Below the pieces are notes generated by a model. The model was not told the DNA's origin and did not search any database. It saw nothing but the letters and a program-made list of their open reading frames with translations. A stretch of DNA of 64,000 nucleotides from Kuschelorhynchus macadamiae. Lineage: Eukaryota; Arthropoda; Insecta; Coleoptera; Curculionidae. The position numbers and the translations under genes are program-made. This document shows, one piece after another, positions 46,871-58,289 of this stretch (position 1 is its first letter; each line of letters opens with the position of its first letter). Location of the stretch: NCBI GenBank assembly GCA_030620095.1, contig JAUTXW010000952.1:516001-580000 (forward strand), written 5' to 3'.

Positions 46871-47960
46871 TCAAAATGCAATAATTGTCAAATCAATACT
46901 AGTTTTGAAATTTCTGACCGCTAAAAACCATTTATCTCTAAAATTAAGAGAGAACTCATTACTCAAAACAACAGTTATAACCGAGGCTACAACATCGAGA
47001 AATCGGAAAATTTCCTTTATTTTCAAATATTTTCATTCTGTTTCACCATATTAGATTCGTATGAAACACCTATGCCACACTTGATTTTTGGACATAATTT
47101 AAAATAATTTGAATAAGCAGGTTTTACATTGATTTTTTAAGACCGCTATTTTGTTCCGTCATGTTGATTTCGCACCATTTTATCCCTATGCAACATTTAA
47201 TTTTGTGCAAAATTTGAAGTCAAATAAGGTTTTTTAGACTGATTTTTTAAACGTTTTAATTGTTCGCCATTTTGGTCGACTATCTCGAATTCGTTGCCAG
47301 TTTATCTCTATATAACACTTAATGCTTGCATATAATTTGAAATCAATCTAATAAATAGTTTTTTTTCAGGCTAATTTTTTTAAAAAAATGTTATGCTCCA
47401 TTTTGTTTTGCCGACTTGGACTTCTAAGAAAAATATTACCAGTTCATTTCTATGTACGATTTAATTGTTGTGGAAAATTTGAGAAAAACTAAATAATTAG
47501 TTTTTTATTAACATTTTTTTTAACAACCTAACCTAATTTTTGACCAAAATTTGAAGTCAACCGGCTCAGTAGTTTTTTAGCTATGGAACGAACAAACGCA
47601 TATTTTTAAAATATGCTTCAAATTCGAAGTTTTGTGTTATATTTATTTATGTATTACAAACTGTGACAAAGATAAAAAATCAACGAAAGGATTTTTAGGT
47701 GAGATGAAATTTCAACAATACTAGAGCGTCTAGAGTTGGATATCCTATTTTTCTAACAAACGCTGAAAAAAGGTTCAATGTATTAAGTATTAAGTAATAT
47801 TAATAATAACTTGAATGTAAATATAAACCAGGTATTCCTTCATTTTTGTAAAGAAAAACTTCTTTTTTAATGATATCTAAGGTTTTTCCTTTCCCTTTTG
47901 GTTTCTATGCAAAGGGGTTCTGGCTCTGATCAAAGCTTCCTCTAATATATCTTTCATTGT
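46853..47960 (+). repeat. Repeat block S, copy 2, with minisatellite
   Basis: Pairs with 44130-45092. Minisatellite units (47050-47620) show the ACCA-TTTAT word near 47167, 47295 and 47437. AATTGTTCGCCATTTTGG and GTTTTGCCGACTTGG carry the inverse of the AAGATGGCGG block. Confidence 0.7.
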
Positions 47961-48039
47961 TTTCCGGGTTATTGATAAGTCGAAAAAATGGTAAATTGTC
48001 TTCGCAACCACTATTCTATAGAACAACCGTAGTACCCTT

Positions 48040-48205
48040 CAGTGGCGGCTATTCAGGTGAAATAGGTGAAGTGCTACGTCCCCAGGAAAAAAAAACAAGC
48101 AAACATCTAACTATATTTATTATATAGCTCTTAAAATTTTAGTTTTTACATTCATTTATTCACCTAATTGGTAAAAGATAAACTGTACCTCTCGAATAAA
48201 TATTT
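48040..48205. mobile_element. Terminal 165 bp of a hAT element, solo end
   Basis: Starts CAGTGGCGGCTATTCAGGTG and continues with AAACATCTAACTATATTTAT and CACCTAATTGGTAAA. It is the inverse of 60525-60690, the right end of the hAT element at 58290-60690. No second end was found nearby. Confidence 0.7.
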
Positions 48206-48762
48206 TTGTTTGTAATTCACCTACCTAATATTTTTTATGTAAAAATTAAAACTTTTAAAATAATATTTTACTATAATATTGTTTCATCCTTTTCATAATT
48301 TTAGCTGTTAATTATTTATTAAAAAATATTCTATTAATGTAGACATTGAGAAACATAAACTATTTGAATGTTTTTGCAAATTACTAAATATACTAAAAAT
48401 AATACCCTTGAAAAGTTCTAAACCTTAGTGGGCAAAAATATAATTCTTACAAGTCATATAATTCTAATTGAGATACTTTGAAAGTTCTTCAGGTTACCTG
48501 GTTTTCATTTGTGCATCATTCGACCTATTGTCTTCTCTACAATGGTGTTGACTATTTAGAAACAATGGTAAAAAAGCACTAAAGCTGATGATGATACGCT
48601 TCACAACGCGGCAGCTTTGATCGCTCTTGCAAGTGCTCGGCCCCACCCTATGGGCGGCAGTAAAATTATTTGTCACTTATCACGATATAAGCTATATCTA
48701 AATAAAAATTTGCAGCTTTAAACTTTTTTATTAATTAACATTTTCTTAAACTGATAGTATAT
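48206..48762. other. No gene supported
   Basis: A GC-richer patch at 48540-48670 (GCTCGGCCCCACCCTATGGG) has no recognisable content. The remainder is AT-rich. Confidence 0.35.
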
Positions 48763-49275
48763 GCAATATAAGGAATTTTTTTTATTATTCATTTCTCAGA
48801 AAATTTTATTATTTATAAAAATTGGTGCTTGAAGAAAACAAACTTTGGACGGTATTAAACTTTAAGTCATATATAGCAAAAGTAGATTTCAAAAACCAAA
48901 AATTTTAAAAATAAAAGTTTTGTAACACAGTTTGCCAGGCTACAAAAAAATCGTAAATAAAAGCTAAGTAAAATGTAATATTTAGCATAGTTACAGAGTT
49001 ATTTAAATATCTCCTATACTGTAACTAATATGAAAAAAACTTCTGATAGCTTTTATTTACGTTTTTTGTGGCTTTTAAAACTGCTGTTACAGAAATTGTA
49101 TTTTTGAAATTTTTAGTGCCTGAGATCCACTTTTTTGTATTTTTTGAACACCCTATATATCTGACTTAAAATTTAATACTGTCAAAACCATTTTTTCTCC
49201 AAGCAAAAACTTTTATCAAGAATAAAATTTTCTGAATAATGAATAATAAAAAAGTTTCCCATATATTGCATACTT
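48763..49275. mobile_element. ~510-bp fold-back element, arms ~210-235 bp
   Basis: The left arm (48763-48975) and right arm (49040-49275) are inverted copies: TATGCAATATA-GGAA, TTTTTATTATTCATT, TCAGAAAATTTTATT, AGTATTAAA-TTTAAGTCA-ATATA, GTAAATAAAAGCTA. The spacer is about 65 bp. No coding capacity. Confidence 0.7.
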
Positions 49276-50119
49276 TTTTTGAACACACTTGACACGTGGT
49301 TGCGAAGCATTGTTTCCGCCTACGGAATGACAGGAGGTTATTTTAAGCATTTACAGAACGAATACTATACAAAAAAGAACATCCAACTTTAAGCAGATTT
49401 AGCAGTGAAAATGAGACCAGCTCCCGAGCTATTAAACTAATTCTGTAAAATATGTTTTTTTTTATGTAAATAAAATTCGGTATTTTTCATGACAGCAATT
49501 TTCATTTAGACCCCCTCGAAATTGGATAGCAAATAAAATTTTAAAACATACCTGAAAACTATAAAATAAACAATGACAGCACGTCAGGATTTAACGGAGT
49601 GGATCACATATAAATTTCGATTTTTAAAGCACTATCCAGAGACAAAAAGGTCAACTCCTAATATTAATCATATAATAGCCTAGCACGATAAAAATAATAC
49701 CACAAAACACTATTAAAATAGAAACGATGAAACTCGTATAATAATACCCTCCAAACAAATCAATTGGACATCACGTCAATTTGCCCAGACACACCCCTTA
49801 AAAGTAACACCAATTGAGACGATTAAACCCATATACAAACAACAAATGATATGAATAAAACCCTGATTTTCTCGAGAGTCTTAGAGTAGTAATAAATGCG
49901 CAGCGTGACGATCTTATTCATCCTCAGGGTTATCTCCCGATTTATATTTGTGATACGCAAAGGACAAATGGACATTCAGGTCTTTCTCATGTTAGTAGTA
50001 GGAAAATTTGTATTATGTAAAGTATATTTAATAAAAATTCCATACTAAAGTATTAAAATACAAACCGGTAATATAATAATACAAATTTATCTTTCACTGT
50101 TTATAATCAATATACTAAC
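49276..50119. other. AT-rich DNA, no gene seen
   Basis: Nothing recognised. If the exon at 50120-50311 is real, this is intron. Confidence 0.4.
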
Positions 50120-50311
50120 CTTGGTGTTTTTTATTATAAAGCTTTTGGAAATAATTCTTTTCACTTTAGGTAGAATTTCAAGATAATTATTTCCTTCTTT
50201 CATGGATGTCGACTGAAATTCTACAAATTCTACAACTTGTGAAATATCGCGGCGTTTCTTCAGATGTTCCGACAATTTAGTTATTCCATACCAAGCTAAC
50301 AACACTGCCAT
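50120..50311 (-). CDS. Candidate first exon (64 codons), unknown protein
   Basis: ATG at 50311 (A at -3, G at +4) opens MAVLLAWYGITKLSEHLKKR, then RDISQVVEFVEFQSTSMKEG, NNYLEILPKVKRIISKSFII and KNTK. A strong donor CCAAG|GTTAGTAT follows at 50119, leaving phase 0. The first 13 residues are mildly hydrophobic but do not make a convincing signal peptide. The second half resembles the exon at 42792-42917, including the KNTK end and the donor. The frame stays open for ten more codons into the presumed intron. Family not recognised. Best guess: alternative first exon or paralogue of the same gene. Confidence 0.42.
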
Positions 50312-51689
50312 ATTTAAGATGTTTCAATTTTTGAAAACTTTAGATACACGCCTTTACATATACGACTTATGAAAAAGATAATAACACCACCAGATCATTC
50401 ATTCACTGAGACTCGTTACCAAAAATTGTATGCTGACAAGCATAGAAGTTGTAAAATTTTAATTAAGTGGTGTTATCTCTGAGTATGATGTATACACTAC
50501 GTAAAATAATGTTTGCAAATAACAAAAATCAAATATCGGTAGATGAAATGGCTTTCTAAAAAATAATAATAATGAAGGATGATGAGTAATAGAATTTAAT
50601 ATCTTCAACGACTTTTTCATTTTATCCAAATATAACGGACGGCATTTTATCTACAGTTTAAGTGCTTTTGCGATATCACAGGTATCTGGGGATGGAGGGT
50701 ACCCATTTTAAAAATCAAAATAACAAAAAAAGTGTAGTTACTACAGAATTTCTAACAAAATATTAATGGTTTTAAAGGATCGATAGATCTATTGAAGTTT
50801 GAGCTTGATAAAAAGTCCGACAAGTAAGTTCTCTTCATAATCATACATTTTGTGCTATTTTCAAAGAAGCGTTAGGTATATAATATTTTACTGTGATTTA
50901 CTTATCTTAACACCCATTTATAACATAAACTAGCGATTCAAAAAGAATAAAAATAAAATCTAACGACTAACGGATACAGGTCTGGTAATAAAACTGCTCA
51001 GTTAACAGATCCATCTTTGAAGGTGCATTTCAATTGTGCTAGTTCTCATATAATAGTTTGCCATATTGAATAAAACACACCATTAGCCTTAATTTCTAGA
51101 CAGACCATGTAAATAGTCAGTTTAAGGAATCTTGGAATTAAAGCTTGAATCGTTTTGTATTACCATAGAAAGGTGTAGTCCTTTTTCCATGTCAAAAATA
51201 CAAGTGAGATGTCTTGAAGCAAAAATATGTAAATGTCTCAATTTAATTTAAAACCAGAACTAAAGTAGTTTTAACACCTCTAGTTTACGTGGAGTTAGAT
51301 GTGGAAACATGGTGAGCAGTAGGTATAGTAAGGTTTACCTTATACCGTTGATGTTTTGACTGCCAAAAACCCTAATTATCCCTTTGGCCATAAAATATAT
51401 CAAATTTTTCACTTTTTCGGAAAAAGCCTCAGTATAATACAAATTTTATTTACCTAGTTACCTAATTATTATATCATTTTAAGTAGGTATAAATAGCTGT
51501 TGACTATAAATACCAAATTGATTCTTATTAATTTTAGTTCTTATTGGTTTTCCGGGGAGTAATTTTTGTTTTATTAGTGTTTTGTTTACCAGCGAGTGAT
51601 ATTTTTAACGTGTACCTATCTTTGTTCAAAAGAGATTTTTATCCAAGTGATACTTTCGCGGAGTTTTATTTTCGGTTAAGGATATAGTA
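50312..51689. other. AT-rich DNA, no gene seen
   Basis: No repeat boundary or coding domain seen. A TCTCAGTG initiator-like word on the minus strand near 50410 lies about 100 bases upstream of the exon ATG, without a TATA box. Confidence 0.35.
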
Positions 51690-52615
51690 CTGAAATCTAT
51701 CATTCCCAGAAAGAAGCTAAGTGACTCTGGCACATTTAGAAGTATTAACGAGCATGATGTGAATTTATCAAGAAGGAAAATGTATCAAATATATATGAAG
51801 AACAATCTGCCCTACCCTGGTTTCTCTACAAAAAGAGGTTGACCAACGACGAAGCAAACATTTCTTGTAGAATTTTAAGTGAAAGAAAAATTTTGCTTAA
51901 AATGGGTTAAATATCACACAATTAATAAAAGACAAACCCTAATGGAATCTCAAAGTTTACAGGAATTGCGCCATACAAATTTAACGGCTATTAAATAATA
52001 TAGAGCAGAAAATTGTCCAATTAAATTGACGAAACATGGTTCGATACACATGACACTGCAAGAAAAGGATGGACTGATTAAAAAAAAATGTGCAACCAAA
52101 GACTCCTTGGCAAAAGGCAAAATTCAGCTAAAACAGCAGATACTTCTCTAGATTCCCACCAAGACACTAACGCATAACTTTTACAAAATATACTCAAAAA
52201 TAGTGCTATTGTAATGGTCATCATAGTTGTCAAGTAAAAATATTTCATAGCTCTAATAGTACAAAAGCAAAAATACAAAATGTTATGGTAGATAATAATA
52301 TATATTTTAAAGAAACAAAAAACGGGACTTTTCAGAAATATTAAAGGCTTTTAAAATGAATAAAAATACATGTGTGATAAACTTGCAATAGAAAATGGAC
52401 AGTGTTGCGTCTTCCCCCCTACTATTGTATATCCCCACAAAAAATACATGTGTAGTAAAAGTAGTAAGTAAGATTTCTGCAGTATTCAGTTTAAAAAATT
52501 GTATACAACATATAATTAAGGTGAAAAATTCTCATATTGGTATGAGTACTAAAGTTCAAACCTTAATACGTTTAGGTTTAGATTAAGATAATAGTGATAG
52601 TGACACACAACTAAA
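51690..52615 (+). pseudogene. IS630/Tc1-type DDE_3 transposase, decayed
   Basis: Third copy of the family at 1200 and 13837, more diverged. Visible pieces: IIPRKKLSDSGTFRSI (linker), then at about 52036-52080 IDETWFDTHDTARKGWTD with the first catalytic Asp, KCATKDSLAKGKIQL, LRILKAFKMNKNTCVINL-like (52340-52390), a VFPPYYCI piece (52410-52430) corresponding to RLPPYYCxFNPIE with the Glu lost, and a tail KNCIQHIIKVKNSHIG (52498-52550). The second catalytic region is deleted. Terminal repeats were not recognised. Confidence 0.6.
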
Positions 52616-52838
52616 TTTATAGTAAAGTAGAATTGAGTTGTCAAAACTGATTACTGTAAAACTTTTCTATATACCCAAATTGTGCTATTTTTAATCTTAA
52701 ACTTAATTTTAATCTTTTAGTATGTAGTCTAAATCCCAACATATCAATCATTCAATCATATTAATGTTTATTAACACGAATAATTCAGTTTTTTAATAAT
52801 TTTTATTGTACTTATTATATTTTTACTAATAAAATAAA

Positions 52839-53095
52839 ATATCTATATATTTAAAACACTAAGCCAGATTTTTCAGCAAGTTCGTGAGAAAGTTGTACTA
52901 CACCAATTTACATGATTTTTTTTCTGGTTACAGCACTCTTTTTTGTATTGTTTTATTGCGTATTTTTTCTATAAAACCAATGTGTTTGTCTTCAATACCA
53001 TTTCTGGACGATGTGGTGAATGTTCCATATATTCTTATAATTTCACTGGAAACGCATCGCGCCAACTAATGGAAAAGTTAGAACAAGGTCAATAT
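52839..53095 (+). repeat. Dispersed repeat, second copy of 17916-18172
   Basis: Same orientation and order of shared words as the first copy, starting ATCTATATATTTAAAACAC and ending near CATCGCGCCAACTAATGGA. Confidence 0.65.
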
Positions 53096-53651
53096 CTTTT
53101 TAATTCAAAATAGAAATAAATTAGTATGTATAATCTGACTTTATTTACAGTAAATATAGATATATTGTCAAGCTGACCCTGCATCCTATTTATTGCAGTT
53201 TGAAGATGTTGGGACCCACAAATGGGGTTTAATCAGTTAGTTGAATTATTGTAGTAAAGGTCAACCCCGAATAACGTAAAAAAACCATTAACCTGGCACA
53301 TCGGCACGTCCGAATGGGGAATAATTGGGTTGCGGAGACCACCTGTCTATTTTTAGTTACGGAATCATGTCAAGCGGGCTAGTGGACACAGGTAGAACGG
53401 TTAGATATATCCGAAACTATGCGCGATAATAAAACATCCCTCATATCCATACAGGAAATTGCGCGCCTAGACATTCGTTCTTTCAGTTGACGGGATCTCA
53501 GCACAGTGGCGGACTGGCTACTTTTTTTCAGGGTAGCGATTGAGGTCGAGGGCCCACATTTTTTTACAGTCAATTTTTGGTTTGCAAAAGAGATTTGTTT
53601 TAAGACGATATGGGTTATTATACTGTTCGTCCGTTAATTTTTTGTCTGATG
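53096..53651. other. Repeat-like, no gene
   Basis: CAGTGGCGGACTGGCTAC at 53504 looks like a hAT terminus. A more GC-rich stretch at 53200-53570 precedes it. No second end or coding domain was seen. Confidence 0.35.
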
Positions 53652-54372
53652 TATACAGGTTGTTTCAAACTCAGTGGTCTATAAGAAGTATCTGGAGAAC
53701 CAATTATTAATAGTCTACTATAAAATGTTGGTTTTGACCATAGATTTAACTTTCTTTCTAAAATATTTTGTGTGGTGTGGTGGCAACCACTGTGTACTAT
53801 TGCATGTTTGGATTCTCCTAAACTCTATAAATACCTTTTGCAATATATTTCGTATACCTAAATTCAACTGTTTTCGGGAAAATAGCTCTTTGAAGACATA
53901 TCACTTCCTAAAAACTTAACTTGGAACAAAATGGATTTTTTGCGTACACCAAATTCCAGTTTGACAGGAAGTGTAAAATTTGACATTTTTCTATTAAAGT
54001 TAAAAAAAGACATAACCAAAAATTAATACAGGATAGGGCAATGCATTTTGTGCCAAGTTAAATGTTTTGAACGCAACAGGGCTTCAAAGGGTCAAACATA
54101 TTAATTTGCAAACGTCATTTTCTCGAAAGTAGATGAATTTAGGTATAGGGAATATAACATAATTTTAGAGTGATCAGGATTTAAAGTGTTCAGGAAAATC
54201 CCTCAGTACAATAATATCAGGGCATTCCATTTAAAAAAGGATATTACAACCATTTTTAGAGATATGTTCACATATGGCCAGAGCCAAATTTGTGTAGTAG
54301 TAGTAGTAGTAGTGTTTTCATTGGTTCTCCAGATACGTCTACTAGGTCACTGAATTTGGTAAACCCTGTATA
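53652..54372. mobile_element. ~720-bp non-autonomous mariner-like element
   Basis: TATACAGGTTGTTTCAAACT, CAGTGG and GTATCTGGAGAACCAAT at the left are inverted at the right (54318-54372), about 52 bp per arm. TA flanks the CAGG tips. A (TAG)n run (54297-54315) lies just inside the right arm. The interior has no recognisable transposase. Confidence 0.65.
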
Positions 54373-54439
54373 TGTACACTAGTATGCAAGTTTATATTTC
54401 TATACAATACAAAAATTATAAAGTAAAACAAAATCCAAA

Positions 54440-54880
54440 TAAAAGAAACTCTGGACACAAGGCTAATTCTGCTTGATTACACTAAAGCCTTCGATATGCT
54501 TTATCATGATCTATTTTTGTCATTTTAAAATACATAGGTTTTGATGATATGTCATCACCTTTTTGGTCATTTCTCTCACACAGAACTCAAAGAATCGTAC
54601 TTGACGGCAAAAAATCGGACTTGCGAAACATCACTTCAGGAGTACCACAAGGAAGTATTTTGGGGCCAATTTTATATATACACCCTATATATACCTCAAC
54701 TCACTAAATTTCTGTAAGCTGAAAATAGCTACAACTCAACTTAATCAAAACCTACATCTCTAATGACCATTTGCTCAGAATTAACCCAAACAAATCCATA
54801 GCTTTACTTTTCTGTGCCGTATAATTTGGTTTGATGTGTTGTGAACTGAAACCGTATGCGAAACACTTAGTAAAACTCGT
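54440..54880 (+). pseudogene. LINE reverse transcriptase fragment
   Basis: Reads LILLDYTKAFDMLYHDLFL (54470-54525, first catalytic Asp), then in other frames KYIGFDDMSSPFWSFLS, HRTQRIVLDGKKSDLRNITS, GVPQGSILGPILYI (54635-54680) and LLRINPNKSIALLFCAV (54775-54825). The segment with YADD is deleted between the last two. Plus strand, frameshifted. Confidence 0.75.
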
Positions 54881-55192
54881 GTATTTGCTTCATTTGTGGC
54901 TTTAAATGAAATCACATAGTATCTCATAAACTAAGTGAGATTGCCTTAATATGTATATGCAGGCGCATTTTTAGTTCACTTTGTTTTTTTATAAAATAAT
55001 TAAACACAAATCTCCTTTATACTTACATAGAAAACTCACATATCGAACAGACGTACAGAATATTAATATTCGCAAAAACTTATTTTAACAACTACTGCAT
55101 ATTAAAAAGAACTATTATAAACATCATTCTAAGTCACTGACTTCTCCTTATCAGTAAGTACTCTTCAAAAATCGGTAAATTTTCTTTACTCG

Positions 55193-56653
55193 CAGTGGCG
55201 CAACTGGGGGGGGGGCTAGGGGGAGCTTAGCCCCTCTAACCTCGAAATTAGCCCCCCCCGCCAGACGATTGGTGAGGGCCAACCAAAACACTTAAACTCC
55301 ATTTTGTTTGTAAGGTATTCTTCCGTAGCATAGTTTATTTTTCTCTTGCATCTTCCATTTTTTAGTTCAGAGATCAACATTGGTTTTTTTTCTAATTTAT
55401 CAGCTTGTATACTTTTAACGAAAATTTCTGGCTCTTGGAGTATACAAAATCATGCAGGTGTGAGGGTGTTTGCAACATGGAAATGTTTATGATCATATAT
55501 GGGGACCAGGTTACGAATTTTCGTTCAAGGTTAAAAGACGGGGGTGTCGAGGTCAATTGATCGGCAGTGATGATTCGCTCTAGCGCGTTTTTTTGTTGAT
55601 ATTCTCGCTTAATGCAGTGCTCTTAGTTGATAGGGCGAACGGCAGGCGCGCTTATTTTGAAGTTCTGGATCCTAAAAGTTTGAGAAATAGCGAAAATTGT
55701 GAGCGATGTTTTTTAAGAGGTTTAAAAGAGTAAAAATCATATTTAGAGGACGCAAAACCGATAATAGTCAAACAGAAATAGGTGAGGTAAATAAGATTTA
55801 TGTCATTTATATAGATACTTAATCTTTCTCGACTATACATATTTAAGATCAAAATACAAGAGTTCTAACCACACTACACCACAACTTGTTACGTTCTGCT
55901 TTATATATAAAACAAAATTGAGGTGATATTCCAAAAAACGGCGAAACTTCTGTTATTTAATTTTTTGTATCAAAATCATGTTTGTCCAGTATACAGGGAG
56001 ACCAAAGAGGCAGGTTTCCAGTTAACAGGTCAAGTAAAGCATATATTATGTTATACAGAAGAAGTGATAACTTTTGAACTCCTTAAAATTTTTATATACG
56101 AGTTTCATCGTTCTATGTAACAGCTGTCTTAGATATTAATTAAATTGTATGTAACCGAAACATAAAAACTTAGACAATATCGAAAGTTTATAATTAAATC
56201 ATAGCCGTAAGAAAAAATGTGGCCTAATAAAATGCAAAAAAAAAGTTACTAAAAACTGGATGAACTGGTAAAATTTAGAAAGCGTAAATATTTTATATTT
56301 TGAGAATCCTAATTATAGTCAAATTGAAAATAGATATAGTTGGGGTAAATGTAAGATTAAAAAATTGCTGAAGTCATTGGCGTAGATTCTTTCTGTCGAT
56401 TATACATATTTAAAATAAAAAAAGAGGTAATTTATCAAAAACGATGGGATACTGCAAATTCTTAATTTTTTGTATACATTGTAGTGTTAAGATTTAGATA
56501 AAGTTAATATGGAAATTTTCATAGCATTATTAACTGAGAAAAAAATATCATGGACAAAAAATCATCGTTTCTTTAAAATTGGTTTTATCCTATACTCAAT
56601 ATTATCTTATAAGTGCTTGAGCCCCCAAAAGTCGATGTCTAGTTACGCTACTG
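55193..56653. mobile_element. hAT-like non-autonomous element, ~1.46 kb
   Basis: The left end CAGTGGCGCAACTGGG and the inverse of the right end, CAGTAGCGTAACTAGA, match at 12 of 16. Such CAGTGGCG tips are typical of hAT. The flanking octamers TTTACTCG and TTTATGAT agree only in the first four bases, so the duplication is worn or absent. The left end contains an 11-G run followed by GGGGGAGC and a matching C run (55249-55259). No hAT transposase motif was seen inside. Confidence 0.5.
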
Positions 56654-56900
56654 TTTATGATATGAATTTTATTAGGAACTTCCCTTGATATGAATTTTAT
56701 TAGGAATAGTGAAGTGTGACCCAATTTAATTCGGTACATAGTTATTTAGTAAACTATATATACTGGCTTTTCATACTTTTATAATGGGCATCGTTTTGTT
56801 TCGGGTCCCTTGGATTCCTACCAATATTTGATCAGTTTCTACTTATGCCACACTTGATTTTTAAGCAAAAATTAAAATAAATTTCAAAACGCTCTTACTT
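56654..56900 (-). repeat. Minisatellite family scrap
   Basis: ATTTTATTAGGAATAGTGAA, TGACCCAATTTAATTCGG and TATGCCACACTTGATTTTTA match the edge and units of block S (44340-44420) and, inverted, the end of the 27.6-kb array (28295-28350). Confidence 0.5.
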
Positions 56901-57734
56901 GAAGGCAGGTAGTAACTTTTTTATGAATGATTGAATGAACTCCTATGAAATTGTTTGAATATACTTTACCGAAAATTCGGAGACCATTTAGGTACCCCTA
57001 TAAGATCAATAAAACTTGGTGCCGAGCGCAATACCGTAATCAGGAATAGCCTAGGTTTTTTGTGTCATATGGTAAAAAATAATTTCTGGGCAATTTGGTA
57101 TTGTCCTATGAGAAATATATAATATTATCAACTACAAATAAGGTCATATATTTTGTTTTCAGCGATTCTAAAAGTGAGGATATGAAAAACCAAATATTTT
57201 CATATACGTAGCGAAATACTACTAACCAAAGTTTAAGGGGTATAAAAATTTTATCAAATCCGTTAGTAATACAAAAAGTATCCTTGTTTTGGGAAAAATC
57301 AGAGTAAATAAGCATTTAAATATATAAGATTGGGGCAAAACCCACTGAAAAACATAACTTTTTTTTTCACACTGTTTTTAACAGTAAAAACATTTTCATA
57401 AAACGAAAACACACGTTTAAAACATCAGTTCTAAATTATCTTATCAGAAGCGATAAGTATTTCACTCCCGATGACAACGATAAGAGGATATACTTATCTG
57501 ATCTTTTACAGAAGCTAAACTCATAAATAATTTTGAAATTTATTTTCGATTGTATCAAGACACTGATATTTTCATAATTATTATAGGCGAATGTTTAGAG
57601 CAAAAATAGTATATCTTTTAATTATGTGAAAGTAGATGCAAAGTGGTTCGTTTCCTCAGTCGTTGAATGCACGTTCGATACTTGATATTTAAAAAGGAAA
57701 GACTATTATTTATGAGGTTTAATATTATTGTATA
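56901..57734. other. AT-rich DNA, no gene seen
   Basis: Nothing recognised. Confidence 0.4.
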
Positions 57735-58015
57735 TTTTCTCAAATTGTGTTTGAGACCATTGATAAATTTGCTCCTAAGAGGCGTATAAGAGGAAGATAA
57801 CACCCTGAGACAAAGTTAACACTAAGAAAGAAAAATAAAGCGTAGCAAAAAATAGTACAGGTCTTAAAAAAGTTAGACATCCCGAAAGATTACACACACT
57901 ACTCTAGGCTTCGGAAAGAGTCAAAGAATTTGATTGAGTTGAGTTACTTAATGCTGCGTTCTCTCACCAGCCTTTGTGAACTACTGCTGTCCTTAATAAA
58001 CACAACCTTTAAAAA
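57735..58015 (+). pseudogene. LINE ORF2 linker fragment
   Basis: Reads FETIDKFAPKRRIRGR, then PETKLTLRKKNKA, VLKKLDIPKDYTHYSRLRKE and SKNLIELSYL. This matches the arginine/lysine-rich segment between endonuclease and reverse transcriptase of CR1-like LINEs. No catalytic domain is preserved. Confidence 0.5.
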
Positions 58016-58289
58016 ATCTGCTAAGCTTTAAAAATTATTACAGTTTTGTCCAAGATTGTTGATTTGCCAGCTTTCTCTTAAAAAATCAAAAAGATATGGT
58101 TACCTATATTGTAACTTGGGACATTATAAAACGAAATCAATATTTGGACCCGTGTTTTAACAATTGTACCTTTTTTAGGCAACATTGATCAAGCCATAAA
58201 GATACTGAATTAAAAATAACGACACTCAAAATGTATATTGTCACGACACGGTGGCCTTTCTTCTGTCATGATCTTGAGGGTAGCGCAAA

